From contig JAJDZZ010000019.1 in NCBI GenBank assembly GCA_022824405.1, positions 79,467 through 143,466 on the forward strand: a stretch of DNA of 64,000 nt, given 5' to 3'. Shown here one piece after another: positions 45,511 through 54,544 of this stretch. Numbering within the stretch: the stretch's first letter is position 1; each line of letters opens with the position of its first letter. The translations under genes and the position numbers were made by a program. The notes under the pieces are model-generated. The model ran no database searches. It was not told the DNA's origin and saw only the letters and a list, made by a program, of their open reading frames with translations. This DNA comes from Opitutales bacterium (GTDB lineage: Bacteria; Verrucomicrobiota; Verrucomicrobiia; Opitutales; UBA2995).

Positions 45511-46704
45511 ATGGCACAAACGGCAGAAGAAGAAACGATACAGGATCTTGAGATTAAAGATGCCCAGCTCATTTTTAATGCCGTTTGGCATAACCTGGTG
45601 CAGAAGTACGGACACCATGGCCTGCGATTTCCCAAGGAAATTATTTGGTTGAATGGCGCTCCGGGGTCCGGAAAAGGGACGCAAACCCGGTTTATCATGG
45701 AATTCCGCGACCTCACCGCTGGGCCGATCGTGGTGAGCGACCTGCTCACCAGTCCCGAGGCCGAAAAAATAAAGGACGCTGGGGGAATGGTCGGGGACGG
45801 CGAGGTGGTTACCCTGCTCTTTGAGGAACTGCTCAAGTCGAAGTATGAAAGTGGCGTGGTGGTCGATGGATTCCCCCGTACCACAGTGCAGGTGGAGTGT
45901 TTGAAACTTCTCTACCAGGCGGTGAGCAGTTTGCGCCTCGAATTTTACCAAACCTCCCTGCAACAGAAGTTTCCCAAACCGATTTTTCACATCATGGTGC
46001 TCTTTGTGGATGAACACGAAAGCGTTGCCCGTCAGATGTTCCGCGGTAAGCAGATTCGCCGACACAATGAGAAGGTGCGCGCCTCCGGAGTGGGGGAACT
46101 GAAAAAGGAACGCGCCACCGATTTTGACGAAGCAACCGCTCGCCGCCGCTACCGCACCTTCAAGGAAGGCACCTACGAGGCTTTGAAGGATTTGCGGCAG
46201 ATCTTCCACTACCATTACATCCATGCCCACGGCTCGATCGAAGAAGTGGAGGAACGGATCCTCAGGGAATTGCGCTATCAGAGTTCTCTCGAGTTGGGGG
46301 AAAAAACATTCGATGTGTTGCGTGTCATTCCGGTGTCCGGGGAAATCGTGCGCCACGCCCGACAGGACCTGGTTAACCGGCTGGATCGATACGCCGAGGA
46401 GCAACCCGAGCTTCTTGCCGGCGTAATCCGAAACATCCGGGATAAATTCATGCCCATCATTCTGCGTCATGCCATTTCGGGAAAGGCTCAGATCAATTCG
46501 GAGGATCTCTTGTTTCGCAACCCCTTGGCTTTACAGATCTTGTTGGATGTTTTTTCGGAGCGGGGCTATCACACCACCATCGATGTGAGAAAAGTGGAGG
46601 TGCCGGAACGGGTGGATTTGAAAACGGGCGCAATCCTGGTGTCCGAGAAACGAATTTATAAATTCCAGGTCAGGTATGCCGGGAGTGAGATCCGGCGTGG
46701 GTAA
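45511..46704 (+). CDS. Adenylate kinase-like nucleoside monophosphate kinase with C-terminal extension
   Basis: The N-terminal part (about residues 45-265) is an adenylate-kinase fold: P-loop WLNGAPGSGKGTQTRF near 47, VVDGFPRTTVQVE near 115, and a helical lid region with RRYRTFKEGTYEALKDLRQ near 210. It would interconvert NMP and NDP. Residues about 270-397 form an extra domain of unknown fold (DLVNRLDRYAEEQPELLAG ... LLDVFSERGYHTTIDV). At 397 residues it is nearly twice the usual adenylate kinase length. An M29 aminopeptidase gene follows after 29 bases. Whether this is the main cellular Adk is unknown. Confidence 0.82.
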   Translation: MAQTAEEETIQDLEIKDAQLIFNAVWHNLVQKYGHHGLRFPKEIIWLNGAPGSGKGTQTRFIMEFRDLTAGPIVVSDLLTSPEAEKIKDAGGMVGDGEVVTLLFEELLKSKYESGVVVDGFPRTTVQVECLKLLYQAVSSLRLEFYQTSLQQKFPKPIFHIMVLFVDEHESVARQMFRGKQIRRHNEKVRASGVGELKKERATDFDEATARRRYRTFKEGTYEALKDLRQIFHYHYIHAHGSIEEVEERILRELRYQSSLELGEKTFDVLRVIPVSGEIVRHARQDLVNRLDRYAEEQPELLAGVIRNIRDKFMPIILRHAISGKAQINSEDLLFRNPLALQILLDVFSERGYHTTIDVRKVEVPERVDLKTGAILVSEKRIYKFQVRYAGSEIRRG

Positions 46705-46733
46705 TTGATCCGGGGTAAGGAAAGTGCGCATTT

Positions 46734-47843
46734 ATGGACCCGCGATATTTTGACTTGGCTGAGGTTTTGACCGGGCATTCCACCCGATTGCAAGAGGGGG
46801 ACCGGGTTTTGATCGATTGTTTCGACATACCCGTCGCCATGGCCGTCGCCTTGATAAGGGCCGTTCGTCAAAAGGGAGCCCTGCCTCACGTCACCTTTCA
46901 CAACGCCCGGGTCAACCGGGAACTGCTTCTGGGGGCGACGGAAGATCAATATGCATTCGATGCCGGAATAAAACTGCGGCAGATGCGGGGAATGGACGCC
47001 TATATCGCCCTGCGTGGGGCTCACAATATCTTCGAAAATTCAGACGTTCCGGCCGAACGGGTGGCAGTGGCGGAGGCGGCTTTGAAACCCGTCCTCGATT
47101 ATCGGGTTCAGCAAACCCGCTGGGTGGTTCTGCGCTGGCCCACCCCGGGAATGGCACAGCAGGCTTCCATGAGCAGCGAGGCTTTCGAAGATTTTTACTT
47201 TCGGGTGTGCACCATGGATTACGGCCGCATGACCGAGGGCATGGATAATTTGAAAGCGCTCATGGATTCGACCGACCGGGTTCGGATCAAAGGGGAGGGA
47301 ACCGACCTGGAGTTTTCCATCGAGGGCATCCCCGCTGTCACCTGTGGGGGGTTGAGGAATATCCCCGACGGGGAAGTGTTCACCTGCCCGGTGAAAAACA
47401 GCGTCAACGGCGTCATCCGGTTTAATGCCCCCACCGTATACCAGGGGACTTCCTTCGACCGCATTCGCCTCGTTTTCCGGAAGGGCAGGGTGGTGGAGTG
47501 TTCTTCCAACAATACCATGCGCCTCGAGGAGATCCTCGATACCGATCCCGGGGCACGCTATATCGGAGAATTTTCCCTCGCTTTCAACCCTCACATCACC
47601 CGGCCCCTCCGCGATATCCTCTTCGACGAAAAAATGGCCGGTTCCTTTCACTTCACCCCCGGCCAAGCCTATAAGGAGGCCGATAACGGAAACCGGTCTC
47701 AGATTCACTGGGACATGGTTTGCCTTCAGACCCCCGAATTCGGGGGCGGAGAAATCTATTTCGACGGCGAGTTGATTCGCAAAGACGGCCAGTTCCTGCC
47801 CGAACCCTTACAAAAACTAAACCCGGAATACCTTCTAGCCTGA
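46734..47843 (+). CDS. M29-family aminopeptidase
   Basis: The 369-residue metallo-aminopeptidase resembles AmpS/PepS (M29). The N-terminal domain is an alpha/beta fold. The catalytic domain includes [20 protein letters not shown] near 204 with the metal-binding Glu, [17 protein letters not shown] near 275 with the second Glu, [11 protein letters not shown] near 304 and [10 protein letters not shown] near 320 with His and Asp ligands. M29 enzymes remove N-terminal residues and are often thermostable and cobalt- or zinc-dependent. It is likely cotranscribed with the kinase-like gene. Confidence 0.88.
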   Translation: MDPRYFDLAEVLTGHSTRLQEGDRVLIDCFDIPVAMAVALIRAVRQKGALPHVTFHNARVNRELLLGATEDQYAFDAGIKLRQMRGMDAYIALRGAHNIFENSDVPAERVAVAEAALKPVLDYRVQQTRWVVLRWPTPGMAQQASMSSEAFEDFYFRVCTMDYGRMTEGMDNLKALMDSTDRVRIKGEGTDLEFSIEGIPAVTCGGLRNIPDGEVFTCPVKNSVNGVIRFNAPTVYQGTSFDRIRLVFRKGRVVECSSNNTMRLEEILDTDPGARYIGEFSLAFNPHITRPLRDILFDEKMAGSFHFTPGQAYKEADNGNRSQIHWDMVCLQTPEFGGGEIYFDGELIRKDGQFLPEPLQKLNPEYLLA

Positions 47844-48171
47844 GAGAAACGCTAATTGGATTACCTTAATAAAATTAACCACAGAGAACACAGAGGACAC
47901 AGAGATTTCTTAAAATCGTGATCGTGATCTTGATCTTGATCGAATTGTAGGAGCGGCTTTACGCCGCGATATTTTCAGCCACAAAATTCCTAATTCGCGC
48001 CCCTCCTCCTCTCCTCCCCCTCTGTGCCATCTCGCCTCGGCGAGATCCCTTTGCGTTTCTCTGCGCTCTTTGCGAGATCTCTCTCCCTTTTCATCCTTTA
48101 GCCTTCAGCCTTCAGCCTTTTCTCCCCTTCTTCCTTTTTCCTTTTTCCTTCTTCCTTTATGGTCTGGGTAA
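47844..48171. repeat. Mosaic repeat tract before the rluD-like gene
   Basis: The spacer holds AACCACAGAGAACACAGAGG (47878-47897), ATCGTGATCGTGATCTTGAT (about 47916-47935), GTAGGAGCGGCTTTACGCCG (47947-47966), and TGTGCCATCTCGCCTCGGCG (about 48022-48041). These are followed by CTTTGCG units (48049-48078), TTCAGCC heptads (48099-48119) and CTTCTTCC/CTTTTTCC units (48127-48158). No gene is seen. Confidence 0.85.
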
Positions 48172-49101
48172 ATGGCGGAAACGTGGCAGGTAGAAGGCGG
48201 GGTGGAAAAAATCCGTGCCGACAAATGGATAAGTCGGAAGCTGCCCCAGTTCAGCCGGACCCACATCCAGAAAGCCTTTCGAAAAGGATTGGTCAAAGTT
48301 AATGGAGGCCGCGTCGCCAAGTCGGCCAAGCTGAAAGAGGGGGATGTGGTGGAGTTTCCCGAGTTCGAAATAGAGCGGCGGGATTTGTCTCCCGTGGACT
48401 TGCCCTTGCATGTTCTGTTTCAGGATGAACACCTCCTGGCCCTGAACAAGGCTTCCGGTATGGTGGTTCATCCCGGTGCGGGAAACCATGACCGAACCCT
48501 GGTCCACGCCCTGCTCTTTCATTGCCCGGGCCGGCTCAGCGCCCTGGGCGGGGCGGACCGACCCGGTATCGTCCACCGCCTCGACCGCGATACCTCCGGG
48601 GTCATGGTGGTGGCCAAGAGCGACGCCGCCCACCGAGGCCTGTCCGCGGCCTTTGCCGCCCGCACCGTCGGCAAGACCTACCTCGCCTTGGTCGCGGGCG
48701 TTCCCGAACGATTGTCTGGCACCCTTCGAAAACCCATGGGCCGCCATCCCGTTCACCGCCATAGGATGGCCATCCGCCAGGACGGCAGGAACGCCCGTAC
48801 CGACTGGGAATTTGTCGGATCCATCCGCGACCGTATTTCCCTCTTGCGATGCGACATACACACCGGCCGGACCCATCAGATCCGTTTGCACCTTTCCGAT
48901 ATGGGCCATCCCATTCTGGGTGACAAGGTTTACGGCTACCGCGGCCTTGGCGGGGATCTCCCCGTTGAGCCGGCCCGGGTAATGCTCCACGCCTGGCGCT
49001 TGGAACTGCAACACCCCCTCACCAAGAAAAATCTGCTCTTCGTCGCGAACCCGCCAACCGATTTCCGCAACCTCTATCCCGAAACAGTCCCCGAAGATTA
49101 A
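48172..49101 (+). CDS. rluD: RluD-type 23S rRNA pseudouridine synthase
   Basis: The 309-residue enzyme isomerises uridines in the large rRNA, by similarity those of helix 69. It has an N-terminal S4 RNA-binding domain (residues about 14-75, with RADKWISRKLPQFSRTHIQK). The catalytic domain has IVHRLDRDTSGVMVVAKSD near 132 with the catalytic Asp. Later conserved segments are VGKTYLALVAG near 164 and DIHTGRTHQIRLHLSDMGHP near 228. RluA/RluC cannot be excluded, but the S4 domain and motif set favour RluD. Confidence 0.92.
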   Translation: MAETWQVEGGVEKIRADKWISRKLPQFSRTHIQKAFRKGLVKVNGGRVAKSAKLKEGDVVEFPEFEIERRDLSPVDLPLHVLFQDEHLLALNKASGMVVHPGAGNHDRTLVHALLFHCPGRLSALGGADRPGIVHRLDRDTSGVMVVAKSDAAHRGLSAAFAARTVGKTYLALVAGVPERLSGTLRKPMGRHPVHRHRMAIRQDGRNARTDWEFVGSIRDRISLLRCDIHTGRTHQIRLHLSDMGHPILGDKVYGYRGLGGDLPVEPARVMLHAWRLELQHPLTKKNLLFVANPPTDFRNLYPETVPED

Positions 49102-49220
49102 TCGTGATCATGATCGAAATAAGCCTCTCGCCAAGATCGCCAAGCAACGCAAAGGCGCCCTTGGGCGCTTCCCCAATTCCTCATTCCTCATTCCTCATTC
49201 GCGCGCTCCAGCGCGCATAC
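49102..49220. repeat. Mosaic repeat tract at the end of the DUF6807 gene
   Basis: TAATCGTGATCATGATCG (49100-49117) leads into CCTCTCGCCAAGATCGCC (49124-49141), GCGCCCTTGGGCGC (49157-49170), ATTCCTC heptads (49174-49199) and GCGCGCTCCAGCGCGC (49201-49216). The segment 49125-49148 is identical to 63343-63366, next to the IS110 end. The heptads and last palindrome encode the end of the gene to the right. Confidence 0.85.
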
Positions 49221-50146
49221 CATCCCTCGATCGTTTCCGCGTCGGGTTCTCCTTCAAATGTAATTATCCGGTAGCGGGCTCGATAGGCCATGCCGGGCCT
49301 GATGATGACCGAACCGCTCACTACGGGGCCAAAGACGAAATAGGGCATGGTCGGGTGTATGCGCACCGGTTGGGGGTGCCGTAAATTACCCGGATGATCC
49401 ATGTAAACCACCCCAACGGTCTGCCCCTCTACCGGTCCGTAAACGGCCAACCAGCGCGGTGCGGTGTGATTGCCCTCCTCCCGGTCCGCGATGCCCTCTC
49501 CCGTCAGGATTTTCATGGGGCCCTCAAAATTTTCTTCATCCTCCGCGTTCCAGTGTTTGGACCCACGGAAGGCCAGCCCACCGTAGCGATAATGGTGCAG
49601 GTAAACCTCATCCGAGGTGGCACAGCTTTGTTCGGTTTCCAGATCTATGATGAAGGGATCGCGGCTTTCCTCTACCCTGACCTTCCAAATCTCGTCCAAG
49701 GCCGGCCCCTGCTTGGCGCTGACCTGTTGAAGATGGGCCGTAAATCCGTCCTTGTGCCGCGCCAACACGGCACGGTGTTCCACGTTGCCCAGTTTGCTGG
49801 CCTGGTTCCAGAAATCGACCGTTTGGTGGCGAAAGGTGGCCCGGGACCAAGCCGAAAAAACCGCGTGCTGGTGCACGTGCCCGACCGGAAAAGGATCGGT
49901 CAGGATTTTCCCCGAGGGCGAAAACAGAGGGTGAATAAATCCGCTGCGCGCGTAGACCGGATCCACCCCCGAGGGTGGGGGAACAACCCTGGTATGATAC
50001 CGCAGAACCGGCTGTTCCCCGACGAATACCTCCAGGCCGCCGGGAAGGTTTTCCACCCTGACCTCGGAATGAAGACCCGGAACCAAAACCAGGCTGCCGG
50101 CCAGGATGAACCAAAATGTTCGAAGAATGGAATTTACCCTTTTCAC
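49181..50146 (-). CDS. Secreted DUF6807 (PmoA-like) protein
   Basis: The GTG at 50146 gives a good signal peptide (FWFILAGSLVLVPGLHS), so I prefer it to an ATG 17 codons upstream. The 321-residue protein matches DUF6807: SGFIHPLFSPSGKILTDPFP near 63, HVHQHAVFSAWSRATFRHQT near 86, and a C-terminal region with GNLRHPQPVRIHPTMPYFVF. Members are common beside sulfatases and glycoside hydrolases in Verrucomicrobiota and Bacteroidota, but activity is not established. The last residues (ARMRNEE) and the stop are encoded by repeat modules. A divergent sulfatase lies upstream. Confidence 0.83.
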   Translation of the reverse strand: MKRVNSILRTFWFILAGSLVLVPGLHSEVRVENLPGGLEVFVGEQPVLRYHTRVVPPPSGVDPVYARSGFIHPLFSPSGKILTDPFPVGHVHQHAVFSAWSRATFRHQTVDFWNQASKLGNVEHRAVLARHKDGFTAHLQQVSAKQGPALDEIWKVRVEESRDPFIIDLETEQSCATSDEVYLHHYRYGGLAFRGSKHWNAEDEENFEGPMKILTGEGIADREEGNHTAPRWLAVYGPVEGQTVGVVYMDHPGNLRHPQPVRIHPTMPYFVFGPVVSGSVIIRPGMAYRARYRIITFEGEPDAETIEGWYARWSARMRNEE

Positions 50147-50198
50147 CTTGCCACAATACCCTCCTCCCCCAGCAAATTCCAAGAATGAAAACCCCACA

Positions 50199-50385
50199 AA
50201 TCAATCGCGATCGAAAAAAGAAAAGCCTCTCGCCAAGACCGCCAAGACCGCTAAGAGGCGCGCCTCAGCGCGCCTTTTTCCCCCTCTTTGCGTTGCTTTG
50301 CGATCTTTGCGAGATTCAATTCCTAATCGCATTCACGATCCGGATAAACCTTCTTGCCTTTTAATTCCTAATTCCCAATTCCTTC
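50199..50385. repeat. Mosaic repeat tract between DUF6807 and sulfatase genes
   Basis: The tract holds AATCGCGATCGAAAAAAG (50201-50218), CCTCTCGCCAAGACCGCC (50227-50244), GGCGCGCCTCAGCGCGCC (50256-50273), TTTGCG units (50286-50322), CATTCACGATCCGG (50330-50343) and TTCCTAATTCCCAATTCC (50365-50382). The sulfatase ATG follows three bases later. Confidence 0.85.
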
Positions 50386-51888
50386 ATGACCGCGTACAGG
50401 CTGCTCCAATCGATATTCTTCCTCTGCTTTTTCGGGGCCTCCCTCCTCCCGGGCCAGCCCAAGGCAAAGCCCAACGTCCTCCTCATTCTGGTGGACGACC
50501 TGAAACCGGCCATTGCTTCCTTTGGCGATCCCGTGGCCATTACCCCCGCTCTGGACCGGCTGGCCGCGCGGGGCATGCGCTTTGAATTGGCTTATTCCAA
50601 CCAGGCCGTATGCATGGCCTCCCGCTACAACCTGTTGTTGGGCAGTCGTTCCACTTCCACCGGATTATATTTCTTTGGCGCTCAATTTCGCGAAATCTAT
50701 CCGGATGCCGTTACCCTCCCCCAGCATTTCATGAACCATGGCTACGCCGCTCACGCCATGGGAAAGGTTTTCCACGTCGGCCATGGCAATTCCGACGATG
50801 CCGCTTCCTGGAGTGTCCCCCATCTCCCCGATAAGGTGATCGAATACCTGTTGCCCGAGAGCAACGATGGCATCCTCACCCGGGAGGAAGGATTGTTCCG
50901 CAATCTGGGAGGGCGGGACGAAAAAGGCGCTCTTCGTCCGCGCGGCGCGGCTTGGGAGTGGCCCGACGTTCCCGATGGAGCCTATGCCGATGGCCGGATT
51001 GCCGCCGCCGCCGTAGATCGACTGGGTTGGTTGAGTGAAAACGAGAAAAAGCCTTTCTTTCTCGCGGTAGGGTTTGTCCGGCCCCACCTCCCCTTTTCCG
51101 TCCCCAAGCGGTATTGGGACATGTATGACCGGCCATCCTTGCCCATGCCCGAATTTGTTGAGGCTCCCCGAGGGGCCCCCTCCTACGCGGTAAAGCGGCG
51201 CGGGGAGATCATGGCCTACAAACCCATTCCAACCACCGAACCCTTTCCCGAGGATATTGTGCGCCGACTCATCCACGGTTACTACGCCAGCGTCACCTAC
51301 ATGGACGCCCAGTTGGGGATACTATTGCGCGGGTTGGACGACCACGGCTTGGCCGAAAACACCATCGTGGTATTGTGGGGAGATCACGGCTGGCACCTGG
51401 GCGACCTCGGTTCCTGGACCAAGCACAGCAACTACGAGCAGGCCAACCGCATCCCCATTATCATCTCTGCTCCGGGGGTCACCGAGCCCGGTTCCGTTTC
51501 GCGCCAATTGACCGAATCGGTTGACCTTTATCCCACCCTGGCCTCCCTGGCCGGTCTTCCCCCTCCCCAAAACCCTCAGCCCATGGACGGCCTGGATTTG
51601 ACCCCGGTATTGCGGGACCCCGGCAAGCGCATCCGCCCCTACGCCTACCACGCTTACCCCCGGGGAAGGAAATATCTGGGCCGCGCCATTCGAACCAGCC
51701 GCTACCGCATGGTGGAGTGGACCCATTGGGAAACCTCCACCGTCGAATATGAACTCTACGATTACGAATCGGATCCCCTCGAAACCGTAAACAGGGCCCA
51801 CTCCCACCCCGAGATCCTCGCAAAAATGAAACAATTCCTCCATCGAGAACCCCCAGCAAAGGCGCCTCCGGCGCCAATGAGGAATTAG
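50386..51888 (+). CDS. Secreted sulfatase, iduronate-2-sulfatase-like
   Basis: The 500-residue protein has a signal peptide (LLQSIFFLCFFGASLLPGQ) and resembles the iduronate-2-sulfatase subgroup: NVLLILVDDLKPAIASFGDP, then VCMASRYNLLLGSRSTSTGL with the modified Cys near residue 76. The motif is C-x-A-S-R, not the more common C-x-P-S-R. HAMGKVFHVGHGN, FVRPHLPFSVPKRYWDMY and WGDHGWHLGDLGSWTKHSN are the other conserved segments. The last residues (PPAPMRN) are encoded by a repeat module that provides the TAG stop. Substrate unknown; a sulfated polysaccharide is likely. Confidence 0.92.
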   Translation: MTAYRLLQSIFFLCFFGASLLPGQPKAKPNVLLILVDDLKPAIASFGDPVAITPALDRLAARGMRFELAYSNQAVCMASRYNLLLGSRSTSTGLYFFGAQFREIYPDAVTLPQHFMNHGYAAHAMGKVFHVGHGNSDDAASWSVPHLPDKVIEYLLPESNDGILTREEGLFRNLGGRDEKGALRPRGAAWEWPDVPDGAYADGRIAAAAVDRLGWLSENEKKPFFLAVGFVRPHLPFSVPKRYWDMYDRPSLPMPEFVEAPRGAPSYAVKRRGEIMAYKPIPTTEPFPEDIVRRLIHGYYASVTYMDAQLGILLRGLDDHGLAENTIVVLWGDHGWHLGDLGSWTKHSNYEQANRIPIIISAPGVTEPGSVSRQLTESVDLYPTLASLAGLPPPQNPQPMDGLDLTPVLRDPGKRIRPYAYHAYPRGRKYLGRAIRTSRYRMVEWTHWETSTVEYELYDYESDPLETVNRAHSHPEILAKMKQFLHREPPAKAPPAPMRN

Positions 51889-51975
51889 GAATGAGGAATG
51901 AGGAATTAGGGAGAAGACTCTCGCAAAGATCGCAAAGGACGCAAAGGGGGAGGGGGCGCGCCTCAAAGTAGTTCC
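51858..51975. repeat. Inverted-orientation repeat tract between sulfatase and mutS ends
   Basis: GGCGCCTCCGGCGCC (51863-51877) is followed by AATGAGGAATTAGG-type heptads (51878-51912), TCTCGCAAAGATCGCAAAGG (about 51919-51938) and GGGCGCGCCTC (51954-51964). The tract lies between two convergent genes and supplies both stop codons: TAG for the sulfatase, and TGA for mutS directly before GGCGCGCC. Confidence 0.85.
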
Positions 51976-54539
51976 AACTGATCGAAATTCGGCCGCTTTG
52001 CTTCGGGCCGATCCTTGGCCGTTTTTCCCTTCCCTCCGACGTGTTGGCCGGTCGTGGTGACCTCGTCCTGGACGGTTTGATCGTTTTCCAGGTGGTCCAG
52101 TATGGTTTTGGCCCTTTCGATGACGGAAGAGGGCAGGCCGGCCAGCCGGGCCACCTGGATACCGTAACTGCGGTCGGCCGATCCGGCTACGACTTGGCGC
52201 ACGAAGATGATATCTTCATTCCACTCTTTCACCGCCACGCTGTAATTGCGCAACCGGGACAGCGTTTCCTCCAGCCTGGTCAATTCGTGGTAGTGGGTGG
52301 CAAACAAGGTTTTCGGACCTTTATTCTGCCCGGCGTGCAGGTGCTCGATGACCGACCAGGCGATGCTGAGCCCGTCGTAGGTGCTGGTGCCGCGGCCTAT
52401 CTCATCGAGGATGATGAGGCTTTTGTCCGTCGCGTTGTTGAGTATGTTGGCCGTCTCGTTCATTTCCACCATGAAAGTGGAGTTTCCCCGGGCCAGTTCG
52501 TCGCTGGCTCCCACCCGAGAAAAAATGCGGTCCACCAAACCGAGTTGACAACGCTTGGCCGGGACCCAGCAACCGACCTGGGCCAAGAGGGTAATGAGCG
52601 ATATTTGGCGGATGTAGGTCGATTTTCCGGCCATGTTCGGGCCGGTTATGAGGAGAATTTGCCGATCGCTCGAACTGATCTTGGCGCCGTTGGGGACAAA
52701 GGCGTAGGTACCGGCCAGGCCGAGCGCTTCCCCGCGCATGGATTGTTCGACCACCGGGTGGCGGCCGTCTTCGATTTCAAGGGAATCGGATTCGTCCAAC
52801 TCCGGTTTGCAATAATCCCACTTTCGGGCCAGTTGGGCCCAGCCTGCGAGGAGATCGGCTTGGGCCACGATGTGGGCGGCTCGATGCAGATCGGCCGCCT
52901 GGAGCAAAACTTTTTCCACCAGATTGCGAAAGAGAAATTCCTCGTGGTCGTTGCTGTTGGCTTCCGCCCGAAGGATTTCCCTTTCTTTCTCCTTCAGTTC
53001 GGCCGTCAGGTAGCGCTCCGCGTTTACCAGAGTGGATTTCCGCGTATAGCGCTCGGGCACCAGGGACAAATTCGCCTTGGAAACTTCGATGAAGTAGCCG
53101 AACGCCGCATTGTATTTGACCTTCAGGTTTTTGATTCCGGTCGCTTCCCTTTCCCGGGCCTCCAATTGGGAAATCCAGACTTTGTTTCCCCGCGTCAGTT
53201 CCCGTAACCGGTCCAATTCGGCGTCGTATCCGTCCCGGATGTAACCGCCGGCTTCCAGTTTGCCGGGCAACTCCTTGTTCAAGGCCCGTTGGAGCAATTC
53301 CCGCAAGGAGGTGAAATCCTCCATGCCATCTGCCAGTTGCCCGAGGTTGGGACCGTTGAACTGCCGCAGAATTTGCTTCAAATGGGGTAGGGCGTTGAGG
53401 GTGTCGCGAATGCCGCCCAACTCCCGCGGATTGCGTATGCGGTTCTCCAACCGGGCCAGGATCCGTTTCATGTCTCGGGTCAGACGGAGGGTCTCGGAAA
53501 ATTCGGCCATGAGCCCGGGCGATTCCAGAAATTCTTCCACACAGGTCTGCCGCCGCTTTAATTCGGCCAGATCCAGGGAGGGGGAACTAAGGTATTGTTC
53601 CAGCAACCGGGCTCCCGCTGCCGTGCTGGTCCGGTCGATGGCGTGAATGAGCGATCCCTGGCGGGTTCCCCGGGCCGATTGAAAAATTTCCAGGTTTCGA
53701 ACCGTAGCCGGATCCAGCAGCAGGTTATCCCCCGAGCGGTATTCGCTGATGGCGCGAAGGTTATTCGGTTTCCCGCGCAGGTTTTCCGTCACGTATTCGA
53801 TCAAGGCGCCGGCCGCCCCGATGGCCGGGTGATGATGGGACAAACCGAATCCCTCCAGATTGAGGACTCCCAGGGTTTCCATCACGGTTTGGGCGCCCGA
53901 AACCGACTCGAAATGATAACCGGGAACCTCGGAAACAGCATTTTCCGCGCAAAACTGGCAAAACTGCGCCGTGGCCCCGTGGAGGTCAGCCTCGGTCTTG
54001 AGTTTATCCAACTTCTCCTCGGGGAGAACGATTTCGCGGGGACGGATGGCGGTAAGGACGGGCAGCAACCGATCCATTGCCCTTTCCGTGGCCAGGATGA
54101 ACGCGCCCGTGGTCAGGTCCATCCAGGAGGCGTGGAACCCCTTTCTGTCCCAGTGTGCGGCCAGAATATAGTGATTCCGGTTATGGGTAAGCTGGTTGTC
54201 GTTCAGGGTGGTCCCGGGGGTGATGATCCGGGTCAGGGCCCGCTTGACCAGTTTGCCCGTTCGAGAGGTTTCCACCTGGTCGCAAATGGCCACCTTTTTG
54301 CCCGCGGCCAGTAGTTTTCCGATATAGCTCTCGGCCGCGTGGAAGGGAATGCCCGCCATGGGGTACTTGTGACGCTTGGTCAGGGTTATTCCCAGCAGCG
54401 AGGCCCCTTCTTCCGCGTCCCGGTTGAACAGTTCATAGAAATCCCCCAAACGGAAGAGCAGGAGCGTATTTTCCGGCAGTTGGTTGCGCACCTCCCAGTA
54501 TTGCCGCATCATGGGCGTATGAGCTGACTTTTTCGCCAT
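51963..54539 (-). CDS. mutS: DNA mismatch repair protein MutS
   Basis: The 858-residue protein recognises mismatches and small loops and starts repair with MutL. The mismatch-reading domain has LFRLGDFYELFNRDAEEGAS near 28, including the conserved Phe-x-Glu. Connector, lever and clamp domains follow. The ATPase domain has Walker A ITGPNMAGKSTYIRQISLI near 635, EMNETANILNNAT near 690, IILDEIGRGTSTYDGLSIAW near 710 and LFATHYHELTRLE near 745. Length matches MutS1. The stop lies directly against a repeat palindrome. No mutL in the window. Confidence 0.97.
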   Translation of the reverse strand: MAKKSAHTPMMRQYWEVRNQLPENTLLLFRLGDFYELFNRDAEEGASLLGITLTKRHKYPMAGIPFHAAESYIGKLLAAGKKVAICDQVETSRTGKLVKRALTRIITPGTTLNDNQLTHNRNHYILAAHWDRKGFHASWMDLTTGAFILATERAMDRLLPVLTAIRPREIVLPEEKLDKLKTEADLHGATAQFCQFCAENAVSEVPGYHFESVSGAQTVMETLGVLNLEGFGLSHHHPAIGAAGALIEYVTENLRGKPNNLRAISEYRSGDNLLLDPATVRNLEIFQSARGTRQGSLIHAIDRTSTAAGARLLEQYLSSPSLDLAELKRRQTCVEEFLESPGLMAEFSETLRLTRDMKRILARLENRIRNPRELGGIRDTLNALPHLKQILRQFNGPNLGQLADGMEDFTSLRELLQRALNKELPGKLEAGGYIRDGYDAELDRLRELTRGNKVWISQLEAREREATGIKNLKVKYNAAFGYFIEVSKANLSLVPERYTRKSTLVNAERYLTAELKEKEREILRAEANSNDHEEFLFRNLVEKVLLQAADLHRAAHIVAQADLLAGWAQLARKWDYCKPELDESDSLEIEDGRHPVVEQSMRGEALGLAGTYAFVPNGAKISSSDRQILLITGPNMAGKSTYIRQISLITLLAQVGCWVPAKRCQLGLVDRIFSRVGASDELARGNSTFMVEMNETANILNNATDKSLIILDEIGRGTSTYDGLSIAWSVIEHLHAGQNKGPKTLFATHYHELTRLEETLSRLRNYSVAVKEWNEDIIFVRQVVAGSADRSYGIQVARLAGLPSSVIERAKTILDHLENDQTVQDEVTTTGQHVGGKGKTAKDRPEAKRPNFDQLELL

Positions 54540-54544
54540 CTTTA

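Noticed and set aside
45427..46470. Long minus-strand open frame opposite the adenylate kinase-like gene
   Set aside because: It has no family motif and overlaps a plus-strand gene with a clear P-loop; high GC content creates long antisense frames.
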